Counted from the stretch's first letter, positions 39,684 through 52,674 are shown. The stretch is 64,000 nucleotides of DNA from Curtobacterium aurantiacum (GCF_018598555.1 NZ_JAHEWN010000004.1:1-64000); one strand, 5' to 3'. Numbers and translations are program-made. The notes: a model not told the origin generated them from the letters alone.

Positions 39684-40618
39684 CCGACCCCGACACCACC
39701 CAGGCCGGCCCGGACAAGCCCTACCGCGCGGGCTTCGTCTCGTTCGTCGGCCGTCCGAACGTCGGCAAGTCGACGCTCACCAACGCCCTGGTGGGCGAGA
39801 AGGTCGCCATCACGTCGTCGAAGCCGCAGACCACCCGACGCGCCATCCGCGGGATCGTGCACCGACCCGACGGCCAGGTCATCATCGTCGACACCCCGGG
39901 CGTGCACCGTCCGCGCACGCTGCTCGGTGAGCGGCTCAACGACCTCGTGCAGTCCACCCTGGGGGACGTCGACGTCATCGGCTTCTGCGTGCCGGCGAAC
40001 GAGCCCGTCGGCCCCGGAGACCGGTTCATCAACGACACGCTCGACCAGTACCCGCGGGCGAAGAAGATCGCGATCGTCACCAAGATCGACAGCACCTCCA
40101 AGGACCGCGTCGGCGAGCAGTTGCTGGCCGTCTCGAAGCTCCGTGACTGGGACGCCGTGGTGCCGACCTCGGGCACCCGGGGCATGCAGCTCGAAGACCT
40201 GCTCGGCGTCGTCACCGGCCTGCTGCCCGAGTCGCCGCAGCTGTACGACTCGAGCGCGGTGACCGAGGAGACCGACGAGGAGCGCATCGGCGAACTCATC
40301 CGCGAGGCTGCGCTCGAGGGTGTGCGTGACGAGCTGCCGCACTCGCTCGCCGTGGTCATCGAGGACATCGTCGAACCCGACGAGGACGACGACGCCGACG
40401 GTCCCCTGCGGATCTTCGCGAACCTGTTCGTCGAGCGCGACAGCCAGAAGGCGATCGTCATCGGCCACAAGGGCGAGCGCCTGAAGGACGTCGGGTCGCG
40501 GGCACGGGTCGAGATCGAGTCGCTGCTCGGCGGCCGGCACGTCTACCTGAACATCCGCGTGAAGGTGGCCAAGGAATGGCAGCGTGACCCGAAGCAGCTC
40601 GGACGCCTCGGCTTCTGA
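39680..40618 (+). CDS. era: GTPase Era
   Basis: 312 aa, ATG in an ATGA overlap. G1 GRPNVGKST, G3 DTPGVHRPR, G4 TKID, with SSKPQTTRRAIRGIVH in the switch region, and the C-terminal KH domain (KAIVIGHKGERLKDVGSRAR) that binds the 3' end of 16S rRNA. It checks 30S assembly and completes the ybeY-corC-era group of ribosome maturation genes. The acidic insertion EPDEDDDADGP near residue 235 is lineage-specific. Confidence 0.97.
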   Translation: MTDPDTTQAGPDKPYRAGFVSFVGRPNVGKSTLTNALVGEKVAITSSKPQTTRRAIRGIVHRPDGQVIIVDTPGVHRPRTLLGERLNDLVQSTLGDVDVIGFCVPANEPVGPGDRFINDTLDQYPRAKKIAIVTKIDSTSKDRVGEQLLAVSKLRDWDAVVPTSGTRGMQLEDLLGVVTGLLPESPQLYDSSAVTEETDEERIGELIREAALEGVRDELPHSLAVVIEDIVEPDEDDDADGPLRIFANLFVERDSQKAIVIGHKGERLKDVGSRARVEIESLLGGRHVYLNIRVKVAKEWQRDPKQLGRLGF

Positions 40619-40664
40619 CCGCACGGCGCCGGCGGCTCGGGTCATCCGGGCGAAGGACGCGCCC

Positions 40665-41930
40665 GTGAGCGGCTCGCCGTACCGTGGACGGGTGTTCCGT
40701 CCCATGCTCCGCGCGCAGGTCGTCATCGACCTGGTGATCGCCGTCCTGCTCGGCGGGCTGGTCCTGGTCGCCAGCGGGCGTGGACTCGACGGTCCCCTGT
40801 CGGTCATCACCGTCGTCGGGATGACCGCCGCCCTCGCGCTCCGGCGTCTGTCGCCCGGACTCGCCCTGGCCGTGGCGTGGGTGTTCGCGGTGTTCGAGAT
40901 GGTCACGGGGCAGGTCCCGGACCTGTCGAACGCGTTCATCGCCGGGGTGATGTACACGACGAGTGCCTACGGCAGCCGTCGGGTACGGCTGGCCGGGCTC
41001 GTGTCGGCGATCGTCGGCTCGGTCACCGCGGCGGCGTACATGGGCTTCGACGACTACCAGAACCGCCTCACCTACGAGACCGCCGCGGCGCCCGTGCAGG
41101 AGTCGCTGCAGGTCACGTTCTCGTTCTTCGCCGTGGTGCTGCTCCTGCTGCTGCTGCCGTGGCTCGCCGGGCTCGTGGTCCGCACCCGGCGGTCGGCGAG
41201 CATGAGCCGCGAGGCGCAGCTGCTCGCCGAGCGTGACGCCGCCCGGGCCGACCGGGCCGTGGCCGTCGAGCAGGAGCGCGTGCGGATCGCCCGCGACATG
41301 CACGACATCGTCGCTCACTCGCTCGCGGTCGTCATCGCGCAGTCCGACGGTGCCCGGTACGCCCTGAAGGCCGATCCCGCGGTCGCCGACCAGGCCCTCA
41401 GCACGATCTCGGCCACCGCCCGCCGTGCACTCGGCGACGTGCGCGAACTCCTCGGCGCGCTCCGGCACGAGCAGGGGACCGTGCCGACGCCCGAGATCGA
41501 CGACATCGACCGGCTCATCGACGAGATGCGCCAGCTCGGACTCGACGTCCGTGTCGAGCGCGAGGGCGACCCCGCGGGCCTCCCGACCACCACCCAGCTC
41601 GCCGTCTACCGGATCGTGCAGGAGAGCCTGACGAACGCGTACAAGCACGGTGAGCCCGGTAGCCCGGTGCACGCCGCTCTGACCTACCGGCCGGACACGG
41701 TCGAGATCGCCGTCGTGAACCGACGTGCGGACGACGGTGTCCGCGGACCGGGTACGGGCCACGGCCTGGTCGGCATGCGGGAACGTGCCGTGATGACCGG
41801 CGGCACCATGACCGCCGGAGCCCGGGGTGACGACTTCGCGGTCGCCGTCCGGATGCCAGCAGTCCCGGCCAGCGGGCAGATGCCCCGCGGCCGCATCACC
41901 CCGACCGAGCAGGAGCACACCGCCCGATGA
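40665..41930 (+). CDS. Two-component sensor histidine kinase (HisKA_3/NarL-type partner)
   Basis: 421 aa from GTG 40665 (GAAGGA at 40652-40657); an alternative GTG at 40584 lies inside era. Four to five membrane helices in the first 180 residues, no large sensing domain, then the dimerisation region with RIARDMHDIVAHSLAVVIAQ (phosphoacceptor His) and the ATP lid with TTQLAVYRIVQESLTNAYKH, GTGHGLVGMRERA. This small-sensor architecture is common in actinobacteria for cell envelope stress, often paired with an ABC transporter, as here. It overlaps the regulator gene by 4 bases. Confidence 0.9.
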   Translation: MSGSPYRGRVFRPMLRAQVVIDLVIAVLLGGLVLVASGRGLDGPLSVITVVGMTAALALRRLSPGLALAVAWVFAVFEMVTGQVPDLSNAFIAGVMYTTSAYGSRRVRLAGLVSAIVGSVTAAAYMGFDDYQNRLTYETAAAPVQESLQVTFSFFAVVLLLLLLPWLAGLVVRTRRSASMSREAQLLAERDAARADRAVAVEQERVRIARDMHDIVAHSLAVVIAQSDGARYALKADPAVADQALSTISATARRALGDVRELLGALRHEQGTVPTPEIDDIDRLIDEMRQLGLDVRVEREGDPAGLPTTTQLAVYRIVQESLTNAYKHGEPGSPVHAALTYRPDTVEIAVVNRRADDGVRGPGTGHGLVGMRERAVMTGGTMTAGARGDDFAVAVRMPAVPASGQMPRGRITPTEQEHTAR

Positions 41931-42616
41931 CCACGATCCCGCACGCCGAGCAGTCGATCCGCGTCGCCCTCGTCGACGACCAGGCGCTCTTCCGCACCGG
42001 CATCCGGATGCTCATCGACTCCCAGCCCGACCTGCGCTTCGTCGGCGAGGCGGGCGACGGTGCCGAGGGTGTCGAGCTCGTCCGGCGCACCCGTCCGGAC
42101 GTCGTGCTGATGGACGTCCGCATGCCGGTGATGGACGGCATCACGGCGACGGGCCACATCGTCGAGCAGTCCGGTACCGACGGCGCGAAGGTCCTCGTGT
42201 TGACCACGTTCGACTTCGACGAGGCCGCCGCCAAGGCCATCCGCGCCGGGGCGAGCGGCTTCGTGCTCAAGGACGCCGACCCCGAGTTCCTGCTCGCGGC
42301 CGTCCGCACCGTGCACGCCGGCACCGCGGTGTTCGCCGCGTCGGCCACCCGCGAGCTCCTGCGGCGCTACGACGACTCGGTCGGGCGCGCCGCCGCCGTG
42401 CCCGCGGCCTTCGCCGACCTCACCCCCCGCGAGCGGGAGATCTTCGACCTGGCCGCCCGCGGGTTCAGCAACAGCGAGATCGCCCAGCACGAGTACGTGA
42501 GCGAGGCGACCGTGAAGACACACATCTCGCGGGTCCTGACGAAGCTCGAGCTCCGGGACCGCGTGCGCCTCGTCGTGTTCGCCCACGAACACGGCCTCGT
42601 CACGAAGGCCGACTGA
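41927..42616 (+). CDS. NarL/LuxR-family response regulator
   Basis: 229 aa from ATG 41927. Receiver domain with RVALVDDQALFRTGIRMLID, the phosphorylated Asp in PDVVLMDVRMPVMDG, and VLTTFDFDEAAAKAIRAGAS with the conserved Lys in VLKD. C-terminal LuxR helix-turn-helix: LTPREREIFDLAARGFSNSE and VSEATVKTHISRVLTKLEL. It most likely controls the ABC genes that follow; the inverted repeat at 42624-42641 is a candidate site. Confidence 0.93.
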   Translation: MTTIPHAEQSIRVALVDDQALFRTGIRMLIDSQPDLRFVGEAGDGAEGVELVRRTRPDVVLMDVRMPVMDGITATGHIVEQSGTDGAKVLVLTTFDFDEAAAKAIRAGASGFVLKDADPEFLLAAVRTVHAGTAVFAASATRELLRRYDDSVGRAAAVPAAFADLTPREREIFDLAARGFSNSEIAQHEYVSEATVKTHISRVLTKLELRDRVRLVVFAHEHGLVTKAD

Positions 42617-42623
42617 CGCCGGG

Positions 42624-42641
42624 TCATCCGCGGGGATGACC
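42624..42641 (+). promoter_or_regulatory. Candidate response-regulator operator
   Basis: GTCATCC-GCGG-GGATGAC, a perfect 7-bp inverted repeat in the spacer between the regulator and the ABC operon, upstream of the -10-like CATCGT (42717-42722) that lies six bases before ATG 42729. A similar half GGCGGATGTCC occurs at about 42699. Confidence 0.5.
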
Positions 42642-42728
42642 CCTCCACAGGCAACCGAGCCGAGCGGACGATCCACAGGAGCCGACGGGCCGACGCGGCG
42701 GATGTCCTCCGACCGTCATCGTGGATGC

Positions 42729-43477
42729 ATGACCACCAGCCACGCTCCGATCATCCGCCTCGACCACGTGTCCAAGCACTACGGCGACGCCGCCCGACGT
42801 GTGACGGCGCTCGACGACGTCAGCGTCGACATCGGTGCGGGGGAGTTCACCGCCGTGATGGGGCCGTCCGGGTCCGGCAAGTCGACCCTCATGCACGTCG
42901 CCGCCGGCCTCGACGCCGTGTCCGCCGGCCGGATCCAGATCGACGGCGTCGACATCACAGCCCTGGGGGACAAGGACCTCACCGAGCTGCGTCGTCGCCG
43001 ACTGGGGTTCGTCTTCCAGTCGTTCAACCTCGTCCCGACGCTCGACGTCAGCGAGAACATCCGCCTGCCGTTCCTGCTCGGTGGGCACAAGCCCTCGCGA
43101 GAGGAAACCGCATGGATCGACCGGCTGGTCGAGATGCTCGGGCTCGGCAACCGTCTGACCCACCGCCCGCACCAGCTCTCCGGCGGACAGCAGCAGCGGG
43201 TCGCGATCGCGCGGGCGCTCGCATCGCGGCCGGCGGTGGTCGTCGCCGACGAGCCGACCGGCGCACTCGACTCCCGCACCGGTCGTGACGTGCTCGCGAT
43301 CCTGCGCGGTGCCGTGCAGGAGTGGGGTCAGAGCGTCGTCATGGTCACGCACGACCCGGTGGCGGCTGCGAACGCCGACCGGATCCTGTTCCTGGCAGAC
43401 GGCCGGATCGTCGCCGACCGTCCGGCGATGGACGCCGGCGCGATCTCCACGACGATGCTCGGGATGGAGGCAGCAGC

Positions 43478-43481
<4 letters not shown>
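42729..43481 (+). CDS. ABC transporter ATP-binding protein, MacB/LolD type
   Basis: 250 aa from ATG 42729 (CATCGT six bases upstream suggests a leaderless start). Walker [11 protein letters not shown]-loop region [16 protein letters not shown], signature [16 protein letters not shown], Walker [18 protein letters not shown]-loop [14 protein letters not shown]. The pattern [10 protein letters not shown] and DEPTGALD is that of the MacB/FtsE-like group. The permease gene overlaps its stop by 4 bases. Confidence 0.93.
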
Positions 43482-47072
<3,591 letters not shown>

Positions 47073-47086
47073 GTTCGCGACCAGGC

Positions 47087-47127
47087 CGGGAGGCGCGGTG
47101 CGGGTCCGTCCCGCACCGCGCCTCCCG
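47087..47127 (+). terminator. leuA terminator, member of the GGGAGGC palindrome family
   Basis: Perfect 18-bp stem (47087-47104 with 47110-47127), loop TCCGT, 15 bases after the leuA stop. The arm CGGGAGGCGCGGTGCGGG is a variant of the arms at 4931 and 44910. Confidence 0.85.
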
Positions 47128-47156
47128 TCTGTGCGCCCGTTCACTGCCTGACGCAA

Positions 47157-47237
47157 GACGCCGTCGTGTCGTCGAGACGCCACCGAAAGTCGCGGCGTCT
47201 CGACGAGCGCGCGGCGTCCGGTGAAGACGACGGCGTC
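47157..47237. repeat. 81-base structured repeat, copy B
   Basis: Same length and ends as copy A at 4999-5079 (GACGCCGTCGT ... ACGACGGCGTC), with a perfect 9-bp inner stem CGAGACGCC / GGCGTCTCG. In the inner stem this copy pairs where copy A has a mismatch and a wobble, which fits selection for structure. It too follows a GGGAGGC-type palindrome and lies in an otherwise empty spacer before recO. Confidence 0.8.
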
Positions 47238-47286
47238 TCGTCGCTGCGATCGCCCCGCACCGCACGCGGGTGTCGGCGGGGCGGGG

Positions 47287-47292
47287 GATACT
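47287..47292 (+). promoter_or_regulatory. -10 box for recO (leaderless type)
   Basis: GATACT, six bases before ATG 47299. Confidence 0.55.
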
Positions 47293-47298
47293 GGGGAC

Positions 47299-48153
47299 AT
47301 GCCGCTGTACCGGGACGAGTGCGTCGTGTTGCGCACCCACAAGCTCGGGGAAGCCGACCGCATCGTCACGATGCTGTCCCGGCAGCACGGCAAGATCCGT
47401 GCGGTGGCCAAGGGCGTGCGGCGCACCGCGTCGAAGTTCGGCAGCCGGCTCGAACCGTTCATGGTCGTCGACGCCCAGTTCTACGAGGGCCGGTCGCTCG
47501 ACATCGTCACCCAGGCGGAGTCCCTCGGCGCGTACGGGGCCCAGATCGTCGCCGACTACGGCGCGTACACCGCGGCCAGCGCCATGGTCGAGACCGCCGA
47601 CCGTCTGAGCGAGGCCGACGCCGGGCTGCAGCAGTACCTGTTGCTCGTCGGGGCGCTCCGCTCGTTGTCGCGCGGTGAGCACCAGTCCAGCGCGACCCTC
47701 GACTCGTACCTGCTCCGCGCGATGAGCATCGCGGGGTGGGCACCCTCGTTCAGCGACTGTGCCGTGACAGGGGAGCCCGGCCCGCACTCGGCGTTCGTGG
47801 TGCAGCTCGGAGGTGTCGTCGCCGACCGTGCGGCGCCCCCGGGGACCCCACGGCTCGACCCGGCGACGCTCGGGGTGCTCGGCTCCCTGCTCGCCGGTGA
47901 CTGGGCGACCGTGGACGCCACCGACGAGCGGACGCGTTCGCGGGCCTCCGGCGTGGTCGCGGCCTACGCCCAGTGGCACCTGGAACGATCGCTCCGGTCC
48001 CTGCCGCACGTCGACCGCTCCGAGCACCCGCTGCCGGTACCGCAGACCCACGGCGGACCCGAGGCGACAGCACGTGCGGTGGCCTCGACCCCGGCACCCG
48101 CCGTGCCCGAGCCCGACCCTGATCCCGCTGTCGAAGGAGCCCCCACCGCATGA
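47299..48153 (+). CDS. recO: DNA repair protein RecO
   Basis: 284 aa from ATG 47299. OB-fold N-terminus ([40 protein letters not shown]), then the helical domain. The zinc knuckle of bacterial RecO, normally four cysteines, is reduced here: only the first Cys remains ([13 protein letters not shown]), and the second, third and fourth are Thr, Asp and Ala. Zinc binding is therefore unlikely. The C-terminal 45 residues are disordered and Pro/Ala-rich. RecO loads RecA with RecR onto gapped DNA. uppS overlaps its stop by 4 bases. Confidence 0.93.
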   Translation: MPLYRDECVVLRTHKLGEADRIVTMLSRQHGKIRAVAKGVRRTASKFGSRLEPFMVVDAQFYEGRSLDIVTQAESLGAYGAQIVADYGAYTAASAMVETADRLSEADAGLQQYLLLVGALRSLSRGEHQSSATLDSYLLRAMSIAGWAPSFSDCAVTGEPGPHSAFVVQLGGVVADRAAPPGTPRLDPATLGVLGSLLAGDWATVDATDERTRSRASGVVAAYAQWHLERSLRSLPHVDRSEHPLPVPQTHGGPEATARAVASTPAPAVPEPDPDPAVEGAPTA

Positions 48154-48947
48154 GCCCCCGCCGCCCCGACGACGTCGAACCGTTCCGCCCGATCGACTGG
48201 ACCGGCGAGACGCCCCCGGCGATCCCGGCCCGGTTCGTGCCGGAGCACGTGGCCATCGTCATGGACGGCAACGGCCGGTGGGCGAACGGCCGCGGGCTGA
48301 CGCGCATCGAGGGGCACAAGGCTGGCGAGGCCTCGCTGCTCGACGTCGTCGCCGGCGCGATCCAGATCGGCGTCGGGCACGTGTCGGCGTACGCGTTCTC
48401 GACCGAGAACTGGAAGCGCTCCCCGGAGGAGGTCCGGTTCCTGATGGGCTTCAACCGCGACGTCATCCGCCGTCGCCGTGACCAGCTGCACCAGTGGGGC
48501 GTCAAGGTGCGGTGGGCCGGTCGGCGTCCGCGGCTGTGGCGGAGCGTCATCGACGAGCTCGAGACCGCCGAGCGGATGACCGCGGGCAACGACGTCCTCA
48601 CGCTGACGATGTGCGTGAACTACGGCGGCCGGAACGAGATCGTCGACGCCGTGCGGGGCATGGCCGAGGACGTCGCAGCCGGTCGCCTGAAGCCGAGCCA
48701 AGTCACCGAGAAGGCCCTGGCGAAGCGGCTGTACGTGCCGGAGATGCCCGACGTCGACCTGTTCCTCCGCAGTTCGGGGGAGCAGCGCACGAGCAACTTC
48801 CTGCTGTGGCAGTCCGCCTACGCCGAGATGGTGTTCCTCGACCGGCTCTGGCCGGACTTCCGCCGCACCGACCTGTGGGGTGCGATCGAGGAGTACGCCA
48901 GCCGCGACCGCCGATACGGTGGCGCGGTCGACACCCCGACGGCATAG
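48150..48947 (+). CDS. uppS: Isoprenyl transferase (undecaprenyl or decaprenyl diphosphate synthase)
   Basis: 265 aa, ATG in the ATGA overlap with recO. The cis-prenyltransferase motifs are clear: [39 protein letters not shown] and [20 protein letters not shown]. It makes the lipid carrier for cell-wall building blocks. Product length cannot be told. Its stop codon TAG is the first part of a hexanucleotide repeat. Confidence 0.94.
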   Translation: MSPRRPDDVEPFRPIDWTGETPPAIPARFVPEHVAIVMDGNGRWANGRGLTRIEGHKAGEASLLDVVAGAIQIGVGHVSAYAFSTENWKRSPEEVRFLMGFNRDVIRRRRDQLHQWGVKVRWAGRRPRLWRSVIDELETAERMTAGNDVLTLTMCVNYGGRNEIVDAVRGMAEDVAAGRLKPSQVTEKALAKRLYVPEMPDVDLFLRSSGEQRTSNFLLWQSAYAEMVFLDRLWPDFRRTDLWGAIEEYASRDRRYGGAVDTPTA

Positions 48948-48985
48948 CCCAAGCCCAAGCCCAAGCCCGAGCCCGAGCCCGAGCC
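48945..48985. repeat. Hexanucleotide tandem repeat (RAGCCC)n after uppS
   Basis: About seven units: TAGCCC, AAGCCC three times, GAGCCC twice, then GAGCC and a degenerate tail. The first unit contains the uppS stop codon. A likely slippage hotspot. Confidence 0.85.
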
Positions 48986-49015
48986 AAGCCCCAGCCCCGA
49001 CCCCAACCGCGACCC

Positions 49016-49975
49016 TCACCGCGGCAGCGGGCCCTCGAGCAGGTGGGCGGCCGAGCGCACCGCGTCGAGCGCCGCACGGACGCTCGGGACCCGCTCGGCC
49101 CCTCGGGCGACGACGACCTCGACGCGTCGGGCCAGGTCGTCGTCGACGGGATCGATCGCGACCCCGGCGGGGATGACCGTCGTCGCGAGTGCCAACCGCG
49201 GGAGCAGCGCCACCCCGAGCCCGGCGGCGACGAGCCCCACCACCGCCGCCGCGTTGTCGGTCTCGAGCACGATGTCCGGGGTGAACCCGGCCGTCGCGCA
49301 CGAGGCGAGCAGGTGCCCCCGGCAGCGCGGGCAGCCGCCGATCCAGCGCGCGTCGCGGTGTGATGCGAGGTCGACGACGGCGGCCGGCCCCGCGCGGCGG
49401 ACCGGCCCCGCGCCTCCCGGCAGGGCCGCCCCGGTCGGCGTCACCAGTGCGAGCGGATCCCGGCCGAGCGCCCGCGTGACGAGCCCGGGGTCCGGGGTGG
49501 TCCCGACCTCGTCGCCGACGTAGGTGAAGGTGAGGGCGACGTCGACCTCACCACCGCGCAGGAGTTCGAGTGCCTCGGGCGGTTCGACCTCGACGTACGA
49601 GGTCGTCACGCCGGGCGCCGTCGCGGCGAGCCGGGCGAGCACCGCGGGCACGAGGGCGGAGGACGCGCTCGGGAACCCGGCCAGTCGCACCCGGCCGCGG
49701 GTGAGACCACCGACGGCGTCCAGGTCCTCGCGTGCTGCGGTCAGTGCGGCCTGCACGTGCAGAGCATGGTCGGCGAGCACCTGCCCCGCGTGCGTGAGGG
49801 TCGCGCCCCGCCCGCCGCGCAGGACCAGCGCGTGCCCGAGACGCTGCTCGGCCCGGGCCACCAACTGGCTGACGGCCGGCTGGCTCGACCCGAGGGCGGC
49901 GGCGGCGCGGGTGATCGACCCGCCGTCGGCCACGGCGCGCAGCACCCGGAGCAACTGGGGATCGATCTCGTCCAT
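49016..49975 (-). CDS. LysR-family transcriptional regulator
   Basis: 319 aa from ATG 49975, six bases after the -10-like TAACAT (49982-49987 on this strand), so leaderless; a GTG one codon earlier is possible. Helix-turn-helix at about 20-42 (SITRAAAALGSSQPAVSQLV), then a periplasmic-binding-like effector domain (SSALVPAVLARLAATAPGVT, VAAGLGVALLPRLAL). Cys residues are in GGCPRCRGHLLASC. It is divergent from the class V aminotransferase gene, the usual arrangement for a LysR target. Confidence 0.92.
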   Translation of the reverse strand: MDEIDPQLLRVLRAVADGGSITRAAAALGSSQPAVSQLVARAEQRLGHALVLRGGRGATLTHAGQVLADHALHVQAALTAAREDLDAVGGLTRGRVRLAGFPSASSALVPAVLARLAATAPGVTTSYVEVEPPEALELLRGGEVDVALTFTYVGDEVGTTPDPGLVTRALGRDPLALVTPTGAALPGGAGPVRRAGPAAVVDLASHRDARWIGGCPRCRGHLLASCATAGFTPDIVLETDNAAAVVGLVAAGLGVALLPRLALATTVIPAGVAIDPVDDDLARRVEVVVARGAERVPSVRAALDAVRSAAHLLEGPLPR

Positions 49976-50045
49976 CACCCGATGTTATCGGTGGCACAAC
50001 GAACCAGCTCTGGTGTGATGGGACGAGAACCGGGACGCTGTCCGC
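49976..50045. promoter_or_regulatory. Shared promoter/operator region, LysR and aminotransferase
   Basis: The 70-base divergent spacer contains the LysR-gene -10 box (49982-49987) and a GGTGGCAC...GGTGTGATG stretch with near-symmetrical halves. LysR proteins usually bind a T-N11-A site here. I cannot pick one site. Confidence 0.4.
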
Positions 50046-51101
50046 ATGGACTCCTTCCCCGCCGGCCGCGGCTACCTCGCGGCGTGCACCGCAGGCCTGC
50101 CGACCCGCGCCACCCTCGCCGCGCAGCGCGCCGACCTCGACGCGTGGTCCCGCGCCGAGACGTCGCCGGCCGGGTACGGAGCGCTGGTCGAGCAGGGGCG
50201 TGCCCTCTTCGCCGCGCTGGTCGGCGTCCCGGCGGAGCGGGTCGCGACCGGCTCGCAGACCTCGGTGATGGCCGCGGTCGTCGCCGACGCCCTGCTGGAC
50301 GGGGCCGAGGTGGTCGTCCCGGACGGTGACTTCAGCTCGGTCGTCTTCCCGTTCCTCGCCCAGGCACACCGCGGTGTCCGGGTCCGGAGCGTCCCGCTCG
50401 ACCGGCTCGCCGCCTCCGTCGGGCCCGACACCGCCCTCGTCGCCTGGTCCGCGGTGCAGTCCGCCACCGGCGTGGTCACCGACCCCGACCCGGTCGTGGC
50501 CGCCGCCCGACGTGTCGGCGCCCTCACCCTCTGCGACCTCACGCAGGCGGCCGGCGTCCTGCCCGTCGACGCGGCACCGTTCGACGTGACGCTCACCCAC
50601 GCCTACAAGTGGCTGTGCGCGCCGCGCGGCGTCGCCTTCATGACGCTGTCCGACACGGCCCTCGGTCGGCTCCGCCCGGTGCAGGCCGGTTGGTACGCGG
50701 GCGCGGACGTGTGGTCCTCCTGCTACGGCCCTGCCATGCACCTGGCCGACGACGCGCGTCGCTTCGACGTCTCGCCGGCCTGGCAGGCGTGGCCCGGTGC
50801 CGTGGCCGCGCTCGAGCACGCGGTCGCGCTCGACCAGCAGGCGGTCTGGAGGCACGCCACCGGTCTCGCGGATCGGCTGTGCGACGCCCTCGGGTCGCCT
50901 CGGCAGGGCGACGGGCAGGCGATCGTGACGTTCGGGGACGCCGACGGGTCGGCCCTCCGGGCCCTCACCGCTGCTGGCCTCACCGCCTCCGGGCGAGCGG
51001 GGCGACTGCGGATCGCGTTCCACCTGTGGAACGACGAGACGGACGTGACGGACGTGGCGGCCGCGTTGCGCGGGGTGGGGCCGGGCACGTCGGGAACGTG
51101 A
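50046..51101 (+). CDS. Class V aminotransferase / cysteine-desulfurase-like PLP enzyme
   Basis: 351 aa from ATG 50046. Fold type I PLP enzyme of the class V group: TGSQTSVMAAVVADALLDGA (cofactor phosphate region), AWSAVQSATGVVTDPDP, CDLTQAAGVLPVDAAPFDV with the Asp and Gln that hold the ring, and the Schiff-base Lys in LTHAYKWLCAPRGVAF. The mobile active-site Cys of true IscS/SufS enzymes is not evident in the usual place. The start MDSFPAGRGYLAACTAGLPT is unusually short compared with family members. A LysR gene next to it probably regulates it; substrate unknown. Confidence 0.85.
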   Translation: MDSFPAGRGYLAACTAGLPTRATLAAQRADLDAWSRAETSPAGYGALVEQGRALFAALVGVPAERVATGSQTSVMAAVVADALLDGAEVVVPDGDFSSVVFPFLAQAHRGVRVRSVPLDRLAASVGPDTALVAWSAVQSATGVVTDPDPVVAAARRVGALTLCDLTQAAGVLPVDAAPFDVTLTHAYKWLCAPRGVAFMTLSDTALGRLRPVQAGWYAGADVWSSCYGPAMHLADDARRFDVSPAWQAWPGAVAALEHAVALDQQAVWRHATGLADRLCDALGSPRQGDGQAIVTFGDADGSALRALTAAGLTASGRAGRLRIAFHLWNDETDVTDVAAALRGVGPGTSGT

Positions 51102-51148
51102 GCGCGGAGGCCGGACGCGGGGCGGGCCTCCCGGCCCACGATCGCCGG

Positions 51149-51154
51149 TAGTCT
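51149..51154 (+). promoter_or_regulatory. -10 box for glyS
   Basis: TAGTCT followed by a leader of about 50 bases. A weak hairpin GGAGGCC / GGCCTCC (51106-51131) with a GGGCCTCCCG site (51124-51133) lies just upstream and may terminate the preceding gene. Confidence 0.5.
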
Positions 51155-51208
51155 TGCCCGGACCGTTTCCGCACCGAGCACCCAGCTCGGCGACCTCTGG
51201 AGCACCCT

Positions 51209-52594
51209 TTGGCACAGCCCTCCCGTCTCGACAGCGTCATCGCCCTGGCCAAGCGCCGCGGCTTCGTCTTCCAGTCGGGTGAGATCTACGGAGGCTCCCG
51301 CTCCGCATGGGACTACGGGCCCCTCGGCGTCGAGCTCAAGGAGAACATCAAGCGCCAGTGGTGGCAGCGGTTCGTGCGCGGCCGCGGGGACATGGTCGGC
51401 CTCGACTCCGCCGTGATCCTGCCCCGCAAGGTGTGGGAGGCCTCCGGGCACGTCGCGACCTTCACCGACCCGCTCGTGGAGTGCCTGCACTGCCACCACC
51501 GGTTCCGCGAGGACCACCTGCTCGAGGCGTTCGAGGCGAAGAAGGGCCGCGCCCCCGAGGGCGGCATGGCCGAGGTCGCCTGCCCGAACTGCGGTACCCG
51601 CGGCGAGTGGACCGAGCCCCGCGAGTTCTCCGGGATGCTCAAGACCTACCTCGGCCCGGTCGAGTCGGAAGAGGGCCTGAACTTCCTGCGCCCCGAGACC
51701 GCCCAGGGCATCTTCGTCGACTTCGCGCAGGTCGTGACGACGAGCCGGATGAAGCCCCCGTTCGGCATCGGCCAGGTCGGCAAGGCGTTCCGCAACGAGA
51801 TCACGCCCGGCAACTTCATCTTCCGCACGCGCGAGTTCGAGCAGATGGAGATCGAGTACTTCGTGCCGCCGGCCTCGGCCCAGGAGCACTACGAGCAGTG
51901 GATCGCCGACTCGGTCGCGTTCTACACCGACCTCGGCATCGACCCGGAGAACCTCCGCCGCTTCGACGTGCCGGACGGCGAGCGGGCGCACTACTCCGAC
52001 GCCACCGCCGACATCGAGTACCGCTTCGGCTTCACCGGCTCGGAGTGGGGCGAGCTGATGGGCGTCGCGAACCGCACCGACTTCGACCTGAACAACCACA
52101 TCGAGGCGTCCGGCCAGGACCTCCGGTTCTTCGACCAGGCCGCCAACGAGAAGTACGTTCCGTACGTGATCGAGCCGTCGTTCGGGCTGACCCGTGCGCT
52201 CATGGCGTTCCTGCTCGACTCGTACCACGAGGACGAGGCGCCGAACGCGAAGGGCGGCGTCGACAAGCGCACCGTCCTGCGTCTCGACCCGCGCCTGGCC
52301 CCGGTGAAGGCCGCCGTCCTGCCGCTGTCGCGCAACGAGCAGCTCTCGCCCGTCGCCCGCGGCCTGGCCGACGACCTGCGGAAGAACTGGAACGTGGACT
52401 TCGACGACGCCGGTGCCATCGGCCGTCGCTACCGTCGCCACGACGAGATCGGTACGCCGTTCTGCATCACGGTCGACTTCGACACGCTCGAGGACAAGGC
52501 CGTCACGGTGCGCGAGCGCGACACCATGGGCCAGGAGCGGGTCTCGCTCGACCAGCTGCAGGGGTACCTGGCGCAGCGCTTGCTCGGCGCGTAG
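51209..52594 (+). CDS. glyS: Glycine-tRNA ligase, dimeric (single-chain) type
   Basis: 461 aa from TTG 51209, with GGAG at 51199-51202 (TCTGGAGCACC); no ATG or GTG fits the conserved start [20 protein letters not shown]. Class II synthetase of the alpha2 kind found in actinobacteria, archaea and eukaryotes. Zinc ribbon with CLHCHHRF and CPNCGTRG (about 92-135), motif 1 near [15 protein letters not shown], motif 2 in [20 protein letters not shown], motif 3 in [14 protein letters not shown], and the anticodon-binding C-terminal domain ([16 protein letters not shown]). Its 3' end is followed by a dumbbell-like structure. Confidence 0.96.
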   Translation: MAQPSRLDSVIALAKRRGFVFQSGEIYGGSRSAWDYGPLGVELKENIKRQWWQRFVRGRGDMVGLDSAVILPRKVWEASGHVATFTDPLVECLHCHHRFREDHLLEAFEAKKGRAPEGGMAEVACPNCGTRGEWTEPREFSGMLKTYLGPVESEEGLNFLRPETAQGIFVDFAQVVTTSRMKPPFGIGQVGKAFRNEITPGNFIFRTREFEQMEIEYFVPPASAQEHYEQWIADSVAFYTDLGIDPENLRRFDVPDGERAHYSDATADIEYRFGFTGSEWGELMGVANRTDFDLNNHIEASGQDLRFFDQAANEKYVPYVIEPSFGLTRALMAFLLDSYHEDEAPNAKGGVDKRTVLRLDPRLAPVKAAVLPLSRNEQLSPVARGLADDLRKNWNVDFDDAGAIGRRYRRHDEIGTPFCITVDFDTLEDKAVTVRERDTMGQERVSLDQLQGYLAQRLLGA

Positions 52595-52612
52595 GGGGTT
52601 TCGGTTCCGCAA

Positions 52613-52674
52613 GACACCGGTGTTCGTGCGTTGCACACCCGCAGCCGGGTGTTCGACCTGCGAACACCGGTGTT
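52613..52674. repeat. Stem-within-stem element after glyS
   Basis: The outer arms ACACCGGTGTTCG (52614-52626) and CGAACACCGGTGT (52661-52673) pair at 13 of 13; inside is ACACCCG-CAGC-CGGGTGT (52635-52652). The 10-mer ACACCGGTGT is itself palindromic and occurs twice, 47 bases apart. It could be the glyS terminator or a two-site operator for the DsbA-like gene 50 bases downstream. Confidence 0.65.

Noticed and set aside
48945-48985. Possible CRISPR array
   Set aside because: Units are 6 bases, tandem and without spacers; a simple sequence repeat.
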